Translations under genes and position numbers: made by a program | Part shown: piece after piece, positions 27,757-37,116 of the stretch | Layout: every line of letters begins with the position of its first letter | Numbering within the stretch: the first letter of the stretch is position 1 | Notes under the pieces: model-generated | The model's database searches: none | What the model saw: only the letters and a program-made list of their open reading frames with translations | What the model was told of the DNA's origin: nothing | DNA from: Bog-473 sp963770645 | GTDB taxonomy: Bacteria; Actinomycetota; Acidimicrobiia; Acidimicrobiales; RAAP-2 | DNA: 64,000 nucleotides | Assembly: GCA_963770645.1 (NCBI GenBank) | Contig: CAVYQL010000001.1 | Location: 1 to 64,000 of the forward strand | Direction: 5' to 3'

Positions 27757-29074
27757 CGCTGCGCCACTGCGTCGATCACGACCGGCTCGCCACGCAACAC
27801 GGTGTGGCGCACCGCGCCCTGGAACGTTCGGCCCGCATAGGGGGTGTTCCGGCTGCGGCTGGCCAGCCCCGCCGTCGTCACCAACGTCGTGGCGGCAGGG
27901 TCGAACACGCACAGGTTGGCGGCGGCGCCGGGCTCGACCGGACCCCCGTGCGCGCTGTGTCCGGCGGGCCGAGGATCGCTGAAAGCCAGGCGGGCGATCG
28001 CCGCCGGTTGGCTGCTGAGCAACGCGAAGATGCGATCAGGCCCGAGGCGTGAGGACAACACCTCCCAGGCGACAGGCAGCGCTGTCTGCAGGCCCAGCAT
28101 GCCGGGTGGTGCCTCGCCGAAGGGGACGTCCTTGGACTCGGGCGCGTGGGCGCGTGATCCGTCGCCACGGCGTCGATGGTGCCGTCACACAGGCCGGCGA
28201 CCACCGCTGCGACGTCCTCGTCGGTGCGCAACGGCGGGTTGACCTTGAAGACGGGGTCGTACCCGGCCACCTCGGCGTGGGTGAGAAGCATGTGGTGCGG
28301 TGCCGCCTCCGCCGTCACCGGCAGACCTTCCCCCTTGGCGCGCCGCACCATGTCGACGGACCCTGTGGTGGAGAGATGGAGGAAATGGACCGGCGCACCG
28401 GTCAGGCGCACCAGCGCAATGTCCCGCGCGACCATGACCTCCTCGGCGGCGGCCGGCATCCCCGGGATGCCCAGCCGGCTCGACCAACTCCCCTCGTGCA
28501 TTGCGCCGTCGGCAGCCAGCGAGGCGTCCTCACAATGCTGAGCCAGGGTGACGCCGAGCCCCTTGGCGTAGTCGAGCGCGCGGCGCATGAGGGCACCGTC
28601 CTGCACGCCCGCGCCGTCGTCGGTGAACAGCATCACGCCGAGGTCCGCCAGCTCGCCGAGCGGCGCCAGCGCACGCCCGGCGCGACCAACCGTGATGGCC
28701 CCCGCCACGGCGACCTCGGCAAGGCAGCCCTTGCCGAGGGCAAGGACCTCCGACGCCACGCCCGCAGAGTCGATGGGCGGCTCAGTGTTGGGCATGGCGA
28801 CCACCGCCGTGTAGCCGCCCAGCGCGGCCGCCCGCGCCCCCGTCTCGATCGTCTCGGCCTCCTCGCGTCCGGGCTGACGCAGGTGGGTGTGCAGATCGAC
28901 GAGGCCCGGGCCGACGAGGCACCCGGCCGCGTCCAGGACGCGCGCGCCGGCGGGCGGCTCAATGGTCTCGTCCACCGCGATCACGGTGCCCGCGGCAACG
29001 GCGACGTCGCGCCGGACGAGGCCCTCGGGACCGACCACGGTCCCGCCACGGATCACCAGCGTGACGTCAGGCAA
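27753..29074 (-). CDS. pyrC: Dihydroorotase (one frameshift)
   Basis: Cyclises carbamoyl aspartate to dihydroorotate. Metal ligands in GLVDLHTHLRQPGREEAE (near residue 60), and the metal Asp in AVATDHAP. The frame breaks right after this at a G-run at 28148-28150 (plus strand): one missing base converts the rest to nonsense, while the shifted frame continues with GMLGLQTALPVAWEV and AANLCVFDPAAT to 27753. The TTG start at 29074 is chosen because a perfect GGAGG lies 9 nt upstream; a GTG at 29056 is the alternative. Overlaps pyrB by 8 bp. Confidence 0.92.
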
Positions 29075-30116
29075 CTGCTTGCACCTCCGCCGCGCCGGGC
29101 AGCTCGCCCCCGAGCAGCAAGAAGAGGATGGCCATGCGCACGGCGACACCGTTGGCTACCTGCTGGGTCACGACAGTACGAGGCAAGTCGGCGACGTCGG
29201 AGGCGATCTCCACGCCGCGCACCATGGGGCCGGGATGGGTGACGATGGCTTCGGGAGCAAGGTTCTCGGCCCGTCGCGCCGTCAGGCCCCAGCGCGCCGT
29301 GTACTCGCGCAGGCTGGGCACGAACGACCCGCTCCCCCGCTCCGCTTGGAGCCGCAGGAGGGAGACCACGTCGGCATCGCCAAGCGCGTCGTCGAGGTTG
29401 GACGCGACCTCGACGGGCCAGCCCTCGAGTGATGGCGGCATCAGGCTGCCTGGAGCGGCCAGCGTGACGTGGGCACCGAGCGCCGTGTAGGCCAGCACCT
29501 CGGAGCGGGCCACCCGGCTGTGCCGGACATCGCCGACGATCAGCACGCGCAACCCCGCGAAGCAGCCCACGCCCAGCTCCTCGGGTACGGCGCCCTTGCG
29601 CTCGGCCATGACCTGGCGCACCGTGAAGCAGTCGATGAGCGCTTGCGTGGGGTGCTCGTGCCAGCCGTCCCCGGCGTTGATGACGTGAGCCCGTTCCACC
29701 CAGCGCGCCACCTGGTGCGGTGCCCCGGCGGCGTTGTGGCGGATGATGACGGCGTCGATGCCGAGCGCCTCGACCGTCTCGACGGTGTCGCGCAAGCTCT
29801 CACCCTTCTTGACCGACGAACTGGCGACGGCAAGTGAGAGCACGTCGGCCGAGAGTCGCTTGGCGGCAGTCTCAAAGGAGAGTCGCGTCCGCGTCGACTC
29901 TTCGAAAAACAGCGTCGCCACCACCTTGCCGCGCAGGGTGGGCACCTTCGGCACCGATCGCCGCTCCACCTCGGCGAAGGCCTCGGCAACGCGCAGGACC
30001 TCGGCAATCCCCTCCGGCCCGAGGTCGGAGACCGACAGCACGTGCTGGGGCACTGCGGGGCGAGCTGGCCGGGCCGGGCGCAGCGGGACCTCGGGTCGGC
30101 GCGCCGCGGCCGTCAC
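29067..30116 (-). CDS. pyrB: Aspartate carbamoyltransferase catalytic chain
   Basis: Joins carbamoyl phosphate and aspartate. Carbamoyl phosphate motif LFFEESTRTRLSFE (near 75), INAGDGWHEHPTQALIDCF, and aspartate-binding SLLRLQAERGSGSF. 349 residues, with an Arg/Pro-rich N-terminal extension of about 20. No pyrI regulatory subunit is present, as usual in actinobacteria, and dihydroorotase follows directly. Overlaps pyrR by 4 bp. Confidence 0.96.
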   Translation of the reverse strand: MTAAARRPEVPLRPARPARPAVPQHVLSVSDLGPEGIAEVLRVAEAFAEVERRSVPKVPTLRGKVVATLFFEESTRTRLSFETAAKRLSADVLSLAVASSSVKKGESLRDTVETVEALGIDAVIIRHNAAGAPHQVARWVERAHVINAGDGWHEHPTQALIDCFTVRQVMAERKGAVPEELGVGCFAGLRVLIVGDVRHSRVARSEVLAYTALGAHVTLAAPGSLMPPSLEGWPVEVASNLDDALGDADVVSLLRLQAERGSGSFVPSLREYTARWGLTARRAENLAPEAIVTHPGPMVRGVEIASDVADLPRTVVTQQVANGVAVRMAILFLLLGGELPGAAEVQAVA

Positions 30117-30685
30117 TTGTCCTCCAAGGTGCCGATCCAGACGCCGTCGTCGCCGACATCGACCATCTCCTCGCGCCGTGTGGGCAGGTTCTTGCCCACA
30201 TAGTCGGGCCGGATGGGCAGCTCCCGGTGGCCGCGGTCGACCATGACGGCGAGCTGGATGGCACGAGCCCGGCCGAAGTCGGTCAGCGCGTTCAGCGCGG
30301 CGCGGATTGTGCGCCCGGTGAAAAGCACGTCATCGACCAGGATGACCACCCGTCCGGCCAGGTCGACGGGGATGTCGGTGACGGCCTCCGGGAGAACCGG
30401 GCGCAGACCGATGTCATCTCGGTAGAAAGCCACGTCAAGGGTGCCCACCTGGAGCGAGTCAGACGCCTCGATCTGACGCAGGTTCTCCGCCATCGTGTTG
30501 GCGAGGGGCACGCCGCCGGTCTGGAGACCCACCAGCACGACGTCGTCGATCCCGCCGTTGCGCTCGACCACCTCGTGCGACATCCGGGTCAGGGCACGCT
30601 GGACGTCGGCTGCAGTCAGGACCTGGGAGTGCGCCACGAACACGCCCCCGAGGGGTCGCGTATGACTGCGCTCGCGTTCGGCCAC
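30113..30685 (-). CDS. pyrR: Pyrimidine operon regulator / uracil phosphoribosyltransferase
   Basis: RNA-binding UMP sensor that represses the pyr operon; also a weak UPRTase. PRPP-binding motif VVILVDDVLFTGRTIRAALN (near 110), and RPDYVGKNLPTRREEMVDV typical of PyrR. The GTG start at 30685 is fixed by an AGGAGGAG ribosome-binding site (30688-30695). That site lies directly beside a PyrR-binding hairpin, so autoregulation at translation is expected. First gene of pyrR-B-C-carA-B-pyrD-F. Confidence 0.96.
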   Translation of the reverse strand: MAERERSHTRPLGGVFVAHSQVLTAADVQRALTRMSHEVVERNGGIDDVVLVGLQTGGVPLANTMAENLRQIEASDSLQVGTLDVAFYRDDIGLRPVLPEAVTDIPVDLAGRVVILVDDVLFTGRTIRAALNALTDFGRARAIQLAVMVDRGHRELPIRPDYVGKNLPTRREEMVDVGDDGVWIGTLEDK

Positions 30686-30696
30686 TGCTCCTCCTG

Positions 30697-30727
30697 CCGT
30701 GTGAGCCTCACAGGACCCACTTCACGG
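30697..30727 (-). promoter_or_regulatory. PyrR-binding RNA hairpin at the pyrR ribosome-binding site
   Basis: The transcript folds into a 7-bp stem (GUGGGUC/GGCUCAC) closed by the hexaloop CUGUGA, with a purine bulge GAA on the 5' side and a lower stem CCGU/ACGG. The loop fits the known PyrR consensus CNGNGA, and the segment GGUCCUGUGAGGCU matches 13 of 14 positions of ARUCCNGNGAGGYU. It ends 1 nt before the AGGAGG, so bound PyrR-UMP would block ribosome entry, as reported for mycobacteria. Confidence 0.85.
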
Positions 30728-30797
30728 CTAGGTCCCTACCTTAGCGGGCCGACGTCCAGCGGGACCAGGGGACGAACAGGGCTTTTCCCCCACGAGG

Positions 30798-31205
30798 TCA
30801 CACCGTGCCGCTCGCCAGGTCGCCGGCGATGGTCGCCAACACGCCGTTGACGAAACGACCCGATTCCTCGGTGGAGTACGCCTTCACCAGCTCGACCGCC
30901 TCGTCGATGACGACAGCCGTCGGCGGCCCTTCAGGGTCGAGCAGCTCCGCCACCGCAAGGCGAAGGACGATGCGGTCGATGACCGCCATCCGGTCGAGCG
31001 GCCAGCCGACCGCGGCGCCCGAGATGCGCTCGTCGGCCTCCGGCCCGTTGGCCACGGTCAGCGCGACCAGGGTCTCTACGTAGTCGTCGGGGGGTACGGG
31101 GAGGGCGGCCAGCACCGTACGCGGATCCTCGCCCTTGAGCTCAGCCTCGTAGAGCAAGGAGAGCGCTCGCTCGCGCTGCTGGTGCCGTGGCGCGCCGTCG
31201 GGCAT
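30798..31205 (-). CDS. nusB: Transcription antitermination factor NusB
   Basis: Helical RNA-binding protein that with NusE binds boxA in rRNA leader transcripts. 135 residues: RHQQRERALSLLYEAELKG, MAVIDRIVLRLAVAEL, TAVVIDEAVELVKAYSTEESGRFVNGVLATI. It follows efp, the usual pairing, and precedes the pyr leader. Confidence 0.95.
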   Translation of the reverse strand: MPDGAPRHQQRERALSLLYEAELKGEDPRTVLAALPVPPDDYVETLVALTVANGPEADERISGAAVGWPLDRMAVIDRIVLRLAVAELLDPEGPPTAVVIDEAVELVKAYSTEESGRFVNGVLATIAGDLASGTV

Positions 31206-31247
31206 CGACTCGGAGGGCCGGTGCAGCAGGTCGAGGACGCCGGGCCG

Positions 31248-31808
31248 TCAGGCCCGGGTCAGATACTCGCCGGAGCGGGTGTCGACCTTGATCATGTCGC
31301 CGGTGTTCACGAAGAGAGGCACCTGAACGACGAGCCCGGTCTGCAACGTGGCAGGCTTCCGCGCGCCCGAGACGCGATCGCCCTGGATGCCGGGCTCGGT
31401 CTCGGAGACCGACAGTTCGACGGAAGCCGGCAGGTCGACGCCGACGATCTCGCCGTCGTACATCTGCAGGTTCGCCTCGTCCCCCTCCTTGAGGTAGTTC
31501 GGCGCGTCGCCCAGCGACTCTGGCGCGGCGGTCATCTGCTCGTAGGTCGTCGTGTCCATGAAGACGAAGTCGGCACCGTCGCGATAGAGGAACTGCATGT
31601 CGCGTTTGTCGATGATCGCCTGCTCGAGCTTCTCGTCGGCCCGGTAGGTGCGCTCGATCACCGCGCCGCTGCGGACGTTCTTCAGCTTGGTGCGTACGAA
31701 GGCCCCGCCCTTCCCAGGCTTCACGTGCTGGAACTCGACGACGCTGAACAGGCCCTCGGGGAGGTCCAGGCTCATGCCGTTCTTCAGGTCATTGGTCGAG
31801 ACTGCCAT
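31248..31808 (-). CDS. efp: Elongation factor P
   Basis: Relieves ribosome stalling at polyproline. 186 residues, three OB-like domains. The tip loop HVKPGKGGAFVRTKLKN carries a Lys in the position that is modified or contacts the P-site tRNA. C-terminal VQVPLFVNTGDMIKVDTRSGEYLTRA is diagnostic. Its start overlaps the end of pepQ by 20 bp. Confidence 0.97.
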   Translation of the reverse strand: MAVSTNDLKNGMSLDLPEGLFSVVEFQHVKPGKGGAFVRTKLKNVRSGAVIERTYRADEKLEQAIIDKRDMQFLYRDGADFVFMDTTTYEQMTAAPESLGDAPNYLKEGDEANLQMYDGEIVGVDLPASVELSVSETEPGIQGDRVSGARKPATLQTGLVVQVPLFVNTGDMIKVDTRSGEYLTRA

Positions 31809-32955
31809 GGATGTCCTTTGTAAATCTGGTCAGAGGGCGTGCGCCGTCCTCCGTCACGACGAGGGTGTCCTCCACGCGGACGCCGCCGTGCCCGGGAACG
31901 TACACGCCGGGCTCGACGGTGACGACGAAGCCGGGAGCGAGGATAGCAGTGCCCAGCTGGGACACCGTCGGGGCCTCATGGATGTCGAGGCCGACACCGT
32001 GTCCCGTGCCGTGCTCGAAGCGCTCGGCCCAACCGGCCTCGGCGATGATCCGCCGACAGACGGCGTCCACTTCCTTCGCGCTGACACCGGGGCGGACGGC
32101 CTCGGCACCGGCGGCCTGCGAGGTCTGCACCACCTCGAAGATGCGCGCCAGCTCGCCCTCGGGCTCAGCGTCGACGCAGAACGTGCGAGTCATGTCGGAG
32201 CGATAGCCCTCGAACGTGGCCCCGAAGTCGACCACGACAGGATCGCCCTGGTTGATCCGCCGACCGCCAGGGTGGTGGTGCGGTTTGGCCGAGTTCTCGC
32301 CTGCGGCGACGATCGTCTCGAACGCCGTGCTCTCGGCGCCGCCACGCCGCATTGCCGTATCGAGTTCGAGAGCGAACAGCTCCTCGGTGACCCCTTGCCC
32401 CATGAGGGGGAGCACCTCGAACAACGCGGCGTCGGCAATGGCCGCTGCCCGTTCCATGCGTGCGAGCTCAGCCTCGTCCTTGCGGGCCCGCAGGGCCTCC
32501 ACCGCGTTCGACGTGGGGACGAGCCGGTCGCCGCCCACCAGGTTGGCCCAGGTGAGCTGCTGGTTCCACGTCACGTTGTCCGCCTCGAGCCCGACCCGCT
32601 CGGTAGCCGCCTCTCCCCCCAACAGCAGCTGGGCCGCGAGGCGCTGTTCGGCCATCGGCCCGATGACGATCTCGACCAGCGCTGCGGCGCCTGCCCGCTC
32701 GACCTGCTCCGTCGACTGCGTCCGATAGCGACCGTCGGTGGTAAGAAGAGCGGCGTCGCGGGTCACCGTCAAGACGCCGGCCGAGCCCGAGAAGCCCGTG
32801 AGGTAGCGGACGTTTGCGAGTGTCGTGACAACGAGAGCATCGACCTCATGCTCCTCGAAGCCGTCGCGCAGCCGGTCGAGCCGGCTCGTCACGGTGATGG
32901 GGGGCAACGACGTGGTGGCAGGAATGTAGGGGTTTGGGCGCGTGGTCGTGGTCAT
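31789..32955 (-). CDS. pepQ: Xaa-Pro aminopeptidase / M24 peptidase
   Basis: Two-metal pita-bread peptidase that removes residues before proline. Metal ligands: DFGATFEGYRSDMTRTF (two Asp), HGTGHGVGLDIHE (His), VTVEPGVY (Glu) and GVRVEDTLVV (Glu). The N-terminal creatinase-like domain is residues 20-150. 388 residues. The ATG has an AAGGA ribosome-binding site. The aroQ-pepQ-efp-nusB order is standard in actinobacteria. The symbol is by synteny; specificity is inferred. Confidence 0.92.
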   Translation of the reverse strand: MTTTTRPNPYIPATTSLPPITVTSRLDRLRDGFEEHEVDALVVTTLANVRYLTGFSGSAGVLTVTRDAALLTTDGRYRTQSTEQVERAGAAALVEIVIGPMAEQRLAAQLLLGGEAATERVGLEADNVTWNQQLTWANLVGGDRLVPTSNAVEALRARKDEAELARMERAAAIADAALFEVLPLMGQGVTEELFALELDTAMRRGGAESTAFETIVAAGENSAKPHHHPGGRRINQGDPVVVDFGATFEGYRSDMTRTFCVDAEPEGELARIFEVVQTSQAAGAEAVRPGVSAKEVDAVCRRIIAEAGWAERFEHGTGHGVGLDIHEAPTVSQLGTAILAPGFVVTVEPGVYVPGHGGVRVEDTLVVTEDGARPLTRFTKDIHGSLDQ

Positions 32956-32998
32956 CGGATGTCCTTCGCAGTCAACGGTGGGTCGCGGTCTCGATCTC

Positions 32999-33439
32999 TC
33001 ACTGTTCTTTCAGCAGGGTGGCGACGGCGTCGATCGCGAGCTCGTAGCCGAGGCCGCCGAAGCCGGCGATCAGTCCGGCGGACACCGGCGCCAACACCGA
33101 GGTGTGCCGGAACGGCTCGCGCGCCGCGGGGTTCGAGATGTGCACCTCGATGACCGGCCCTTCGAAGGCGGCCACGGCGTCGTGGAGTGACCACGACGTA
33201 TGACTGAGTGCGCCGGCGTTGATCACCAGCGCGTCCGCACGGCCCCGCGCTCCGTGGACGGCGTCGACGAGGTCGCCCTCGTGGTTCGACTGCAGGTGCT
33301 CGAGTTCGAGACCGAGCCGTCCGGCCGCCTTCTCGGCCCGCGAGACGTGGTCGGCCAGGGTGTCGGTGCCGTAGACAGCCGGCTCACGCTCGCCGAGGAG
33401 ATTGAGGTTCGGCCCCGACAGCAGCAGGACGAGGCTCAC
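32999..33439 (-). CDS. aroQ: 3-dehydroquinate dehydratase, type II
   Basis: Third step of the shikimate pathway. 146 residues, normal for the dodecameric type II enzyme. LLLSGPNLNLLGEREPAVYG with the active-site Tyr, INAGALSHTSWSLHDAV, EVHISNPAAREPFRHTSVL. The GTG start overlaps the aroB stop (GTGA). Confidence 0.96.
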   Translation of the reverse strand: MSLVLLLSGPNLNLLGEREPAVYGTDTLADHVSRAEKAAGRLGLELEHLQSNHEGDLVDAVHGARGRADALVINAGALSHTSWSLHDAVAAFEGPVIEVHISNPAAREPFRHTSVLAPVSAGLIAGFGGLGYELAIDAVATLLKEQ

Positions 33440-34476
33440 GTACGCGCACCCATGGCAGCCAGGGTAGCGACCACGTCGGACAGGTCCACGCCATGCACCG
33501 CTTCCACACCTCTGGGCCCGTCGAGGACGAACGTCAGGTCCTGCTGCGCTTTCTTGTCGCGGCCCATGAACCTGACCAACTCCTCCGCGCCGGCACCAGG
33601 AGGGAGGTCGGTCCTCAAGTCGAAGCTGCCTATGATGGCGCGGTGCTCCTCGACGCGTGGGGCGTCGATACGACCGAGGCGCTCGGCCAGCAGCGCAGAG
33701 AAGAGCAGCCCGATGGCCACGGCCTCGCCGTGGCGCAGATCCCATTCGTGGTGGTCCAAGAGGGCGGCGCCCTCCAGCGCGTGACCGAGGGTGTGCCCGT
33801 AGTTGAGCACCATGCGGCGCCCGCCCTCGCGCTCATCCTCGGAGACGACAGCGGCCTTGATGGCGGCGCAGCACGCCACCTGCTCCTCGATCGGCTGGTC
33901 CGCACGCGGTCCGTCGCCGAGGAAGGCGTACTTGGCGATCTCCCCCCGGCCGCACGACCATTCGCGTGACGGGAGAGACGACAGCGTGTCGGTATCGCAC
34001 AGCACAGCGTTGGGCTGCCAGAAGGCCCCGACGAGGTTCTTACCCTCGGGGAGGTTCACACCCGTCTTGCCGCCGATGGCCGCGTCGACCTGGGCCAGCA
34101 GCGACGTGGCCACGTTCACGTAGGCCGTGCCGCGGTGGTAGGTGGCGGCGGCGAACCCGGCTACGTCGGTCACGATGCCGCCACCGACGGCGACCACCGC
34201 GTCGGCGCGCGAGAGACCTGCCCGGGCGAAACGACGAGCCAGATCCTCCACCGTCGCCAGCGTCTTGGCGTCCTCACCGTCGGGGATGATGCACACCTGG
34301 GACGGCACGCCCACATCGAGCCCGCCGATCCACCCGGCGTCGACGATCGATTGCTGGGTTACGACCGCGGCGGACTTGGCGCCGGTCGGCAGGTACCGCG
34401 CCACCTCGTGGCGGGCCCCGTGGCCCACGAGGATCGGGTAGCTGCGCTCGGCCAGGTCGACGGAGAGGGCGCGCAT
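33436..34476 (-). CDS. aroB: 3-dehydroquinate synthase
   Basis: NAD- and metal-dependent second step of the shikimate pathway. GGGIVTDVAGFAAATYHRG, GKTGVNLPEGKNLVGAF, and the metal-binding His residues in VLNYGHTLGHALEG and HHEWDLRHGEAVAIGL. 346 residues. Lies 7 bp after aroK. Confidence 0.97.
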   Translation of the reverse strand: MRALSVDLAERSYPILVGHGARHEVARYLPTGAKSAAVVTQQSIVDAGWIGGLDVGVPSQVCIIPDGEDAKTLATVEDLARRFARAGLSRADAVVAVGGGIVTDVAGFAAATYHRGTAYVNVATSLLAQVDAAIGGKTGVNLPEGKNLVGAFWQPNAVLCDTDTLSSLPSREWSCGRGEIAKYAFLGDGPRADQPIEEQVACCAAIKAAVVSEDEREGGRRMVLNYGHTLGHALEGAALLDHHEWDLRHGEAVAIGLLFSALLAERLGRIDAPRVEEHRAIIGSFDLRTDLPPGAGAEELVRFMGRDKKAQQDLTFVLDGPRGVEAVHGVDLSDVVATLAAMGART

Positions 34477-34483
34477 CCTTGCC

Positions 34484-35023
34484 TCACTCCCCTTTCGTCG
34501 CGGTGTCTGCGGCGTTCACCGCAACCGCGGCCAGGACGCGCTCGGCCACCTCGTCGGGCGCGAGGTCGTCGACGTCGATCACGAAGTCCGCTACCTCTGC
34601 GTAAAGCGGGGCCCGCACGTCGTTCAACTTGATCAGCGCGGCGGCGGGGTCGTCATCGAGCAGCGGTCTGCCCGCGCCGTCCCCGACGCGGGCGGCCAGC
34701 GTCTCGGGTCGGGCGCGCAACCACACCACAAGCCCGCTGGCGGCAATGCGGCGCCGGGTGTCAGGGCTGAGCACCGCGCCACCCGCTACCGAGACGACGG
34801 ATGGTGACGGGTCGGCGCAGGCTGCAGCGAGAACGCCAGCCTCGGCCTGGCGGAACGCCGCCTCGCCGTCGCGTTTGAAGAGCTCGGGCACCGTCAGACC
34901 GGTTTCGGCTTCGACGTCCAGGTCCGAGTCGCGGTAATGCCACCCCAGATGCTCGGCCAGGAACTTGCCTGTGGTCGTCTTGCCCGCGCCCATCATCCCG
35001 ACGAGCAGGATGCGCGGGGTCAT
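34484..35023 (-). CDS. aroK: Shikimate kinase
   Basis: Phosphorylates shikimate. P-loop GMMGAGKTTTGKFLAEHLG, shikimate-binding DSDLDVEAETG, VVSVAGGAVL and the lid RARPETLAARVGDGAGRPLL. 179 residues. Start ATG 35023 overlaps the aroC stop by 4 bp (ATGA). Confidence 0.96.
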   Translation of the reverse strand: MTPRILLVGMMGAGKTTTGKFLAEHLGWHYRDSDLDVEAETGLTVPELFKRDGEAAFRQAEAGVLAAACADPSPSVVSVAGGAVLSPDTRRRIAASGLVVWLRARPETLAARVGDGAGRPLLDDDPAAALIKLNDVRAPLYAEVADFVIDVDDLAPDEVAERVLAAVAVNAADTATKGE

Positions 35024-36237
35024 CCCGCGGCGCTGCCCGGTCCCGAGCTCGAATCGGGACTGCCCATCGCCGAGGACGGGGTCGACCCCAGCGACGCCAT
35101 GAATCCGTCGCGGTTGCGCACCACCTCGGCCAGTGAGTCTCCACCGAACTTGCGCAGGGCTTCGTTGGCCAGGACGAGAGCGGTCATCGACTCGGCGACC
35201 ACACCCATGGCGGGCACGGCCGTGACATCGGTACGCTCCTTGAAGCTGACGGTCGACTCCTTCGTGACGACGTCGACGGTCTGGAGCACCGGGCGGTTCA
35301 GCGTGGCCAACGGCTTCATGGCGACGCGCACCACCACCATCCCGCCGTTGGAGATGCCTCCCTCGATCCCCCCGGCACGCTCGGTCGGCCGCACGTAGCC
35401 CAGTTCCTCGTCGTAGACGATGGCGTCGTGAGCCTCCGAGCCGCGGCGCGCTGCGTTGTCCCACCCGTCACCGATCTCGACCGCCTTGACGGCCTGGATC
35501 GACATGAGCGCCTGCGCCAAGTTCGCATCGAGCTTGCGGTCCCAGTGCACGTGGCTGCCGAGGCCCACCGGCACGCCATAGGCCAGCACTTCGGCCACGC
35601 CGCCCAGCGAGTCGCCCACCTTTGCTGCGGCCTTGACGGCGGCGATCATGGCTTCTTCGGCGGCCGGGTCGAAGCAGCGCACGGCGCTGGCGTCCACCTG
35701 CTCAAGATCAGCCGGTCCCGGCCGTGCGCTGTCAGGCCCGATGCCCGCGTCACCGAGGGCGACGACGTGACTCACGATGGAGATGCCGAGGTGGACGAGC
35801 AACAGCTTGGCCAACGTGCCAGCCGCCACGCGGGCGGCCGTCTCGCGCGCCGAGGCCCGCTCCAACACGTCGCGCGCGTCTTCGAACCCGTACTTGAGCA
35901 TCCCCGGTAGATCGGCATGCCCGGGCCTCGGCTGGGTCAGCACCTTGGACGGGGCTCCGGGCTCGGGCGACATCTCCTCGGTCCACTTGGGCCATTCGGT
36001 GTTGGCGATCTCGATGGCGACCGGCGACCCCAGCGTGCGGCCGTGGCGAATGCCTCCGAGGAGCGTGATCTCGTCGGCCTCGAAGCGCATGCGCGGGCCC
36101 CGGCCGTACCCGAGGCGGCGCCGGGCCAGCTCGTCGCCGATGTCGGAGGCCTCGACCGGTAGGCCAGCCGGGAGCCCCTCCACGATCACGACGAGGGCGC
36201 GACCGTGGGACTCACCGGCGGTCAGAAAGCGCAGCAC
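35020..36237 (-). CDS. aroC: Chorismate synthase
   Basis: Final shikimate step, EPSP to chorismate, needing reduced FMN. TAGESHGRALVVIVEGLPAG, RRLGYGRGPRMRFEADEI, RASARETAARVAAGTLAK, and the C-terminal signature region AGGIEGGISNGG with MKPLATL. 405 residues. GTG start at 36237 with a TAGCGT -10 box (36244-36249) 6 nt upstream, so the aro block seems to start with a leaderless mRNA. Confidence 0.97.
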   Translation of the reverse strand: MLRFLTAGESHGRALVVIVEGLPAGLPVEASDIGDELARRRLGYGRGPRMRFEADEITLLGGIRHGRTLGSPVAIEIANTEWPKWTEEMSPEPGAPSKVLTQPRPGHADLPGMLKYGFEDARDVLERASARETAARVAAGTLAKLLLVHLGISIVSHVVALGDAGIGPDSARPGPADLEQVDASAVRCFDPAAEEAMIAAVKAAAKVGDSLGGVAEVLAYGVPVGLGSHVHWDRKLDANLAQALMSIQAVKAVEIGDGWDNAARRGSEAHDAIVYDEELGYVRPTERAGGIEGGISNGGMVVVRVAMKPLATLNRPVLQTVDVVTKESTVSFKERTDVTAVPAMGVVAESMTALVLANEALRKFGGDSLAEVVRNRDGFMASLGSTPSSAMGSPDSSSGPGSAAG

Positions 36238-36243
36238 ACAGTC

Positions 36244-36249
36244 ACGCTA
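36244..36249 (-). promoter_or_regulatory. -10 box of a probable leaderless aroC promoter
   Basis: TAGCGT on the minus strand, 6 nt before the aroC GTG. It would head the aroC-K-B-Q-pepQ-efp-nusB series. Confidence 0.5.
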
Positions 36250-36340
36250 CCGGACGGCCAACGGCAGCTCGGAGCTGCGAATCCCACGTGGGCCGACGCG
36301 CACCGAGGCGCTCGGCGCCGTCGGCCTCCTTCCGAATTGC

Positions 36341-37000
36341 CTACTCGTAGAAGGGGTTCTCGCCGCTGCCGTGGTCAGTGACGTCTTGCACGCGGGTGAG
36401 TTCGGGCACCTCTTCGAGCAACGTTGTCTCAATCCCCTGCCGCAACGTCATCTGCGACATGGCGCAACCCTGACAGCCACCGGACAGCCGGAGATAGGCA
36501 GTGCCGTCTTCCTCGTTCAACGCGACGAGGTCGGCCCGTCCGCCGTGGCTGGCGATAGATGGGTTGACCGCCTGTTCCAGCACCGCCACGACCCGCTGCG
36601 CCAGCAGGCCCGTGATGCCCTGAGCCAGCACTTCGGGCGGGACACCAGGAGCGGCCTCCTCGGGTGCGGGGCTGTTGGGGTTGACCAGCACGAGGCCGCC
36701 GCCCCCTTCTTCGGACCACTCGAGCCGCGCACCGCGCAGACGCTCGACGCTGGCTGCGGGCACGATGATCTCGATCTCGTCGTGTGTGCGGCGGGCGTCC
36801 CCCTCGTCGGCGTCGGAGACCGCTTGGAAAAAGAGGTCGTAGACGAATGACCCCGCTTGCACGCCTCGCACCTCGAGCCAGAGGGCGAGACTGCCGGGAT
36901 CGGGCTCGTTGTCGATCGCCTCCTTGACAACCTTGTACGCCTCAGGGGTAAGGCTGATGATCGGTGTGGTGACCTGGACGTCCTCGGTGCTCATTGCCAT
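36341..37000 (-). CDS. nfuA: NfuA/NifU-type iron-sulfur carrier protein
   Basis: Delivers Fe-S clusters to client enzymes. The N-terminal 110 residues resemble a degenerate A-type (HesB-like) domain (ISLTPEAYKVVKEAI, SLALWLEVRGVQAG). The C-terminal NifU domain has the cluster-binding CxxC in LSGGCQGCAMSQMTLRQGIE (near residue 180). 219 residues from ATG 37000; ATG 36994 is an alternative. A TAGACT box (37008-37013) 7 nt upstream suggests a leaderless start. Monocistronic. Confidence 0.9.
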   Translation of the reverse strand: MAMSTEDVQVTTPIISLTPEAYKVVKEAIDNEPDPGSLALWLEVRGVQAGSFVYDLFFQAVSDADEGDARRTHDEIEIIVPAASVERLRGARLEWSEEGGGGLVLVNPNSPAPEEAAPGVPPEVLAQGITGLLAQRVVAVLEQAVNPSIASHGGRADLVALNEEDGTAYLRLSGGCQGCAMSQMTLRQGIETTLLEEVPELTRVQDVTDHGSGENPFYE

Positions 37001-37116
37001 GACGAGCAGTCTACGGCTCCGGACGCCTCCGATGACCCACACCTCGGCGCAGCCGGGCCCGGCGCGATTCCCCTGGAGGGCTGAGCGCCCGGTGGCGGCC
37101 ATGTATCGTCCTGGCC

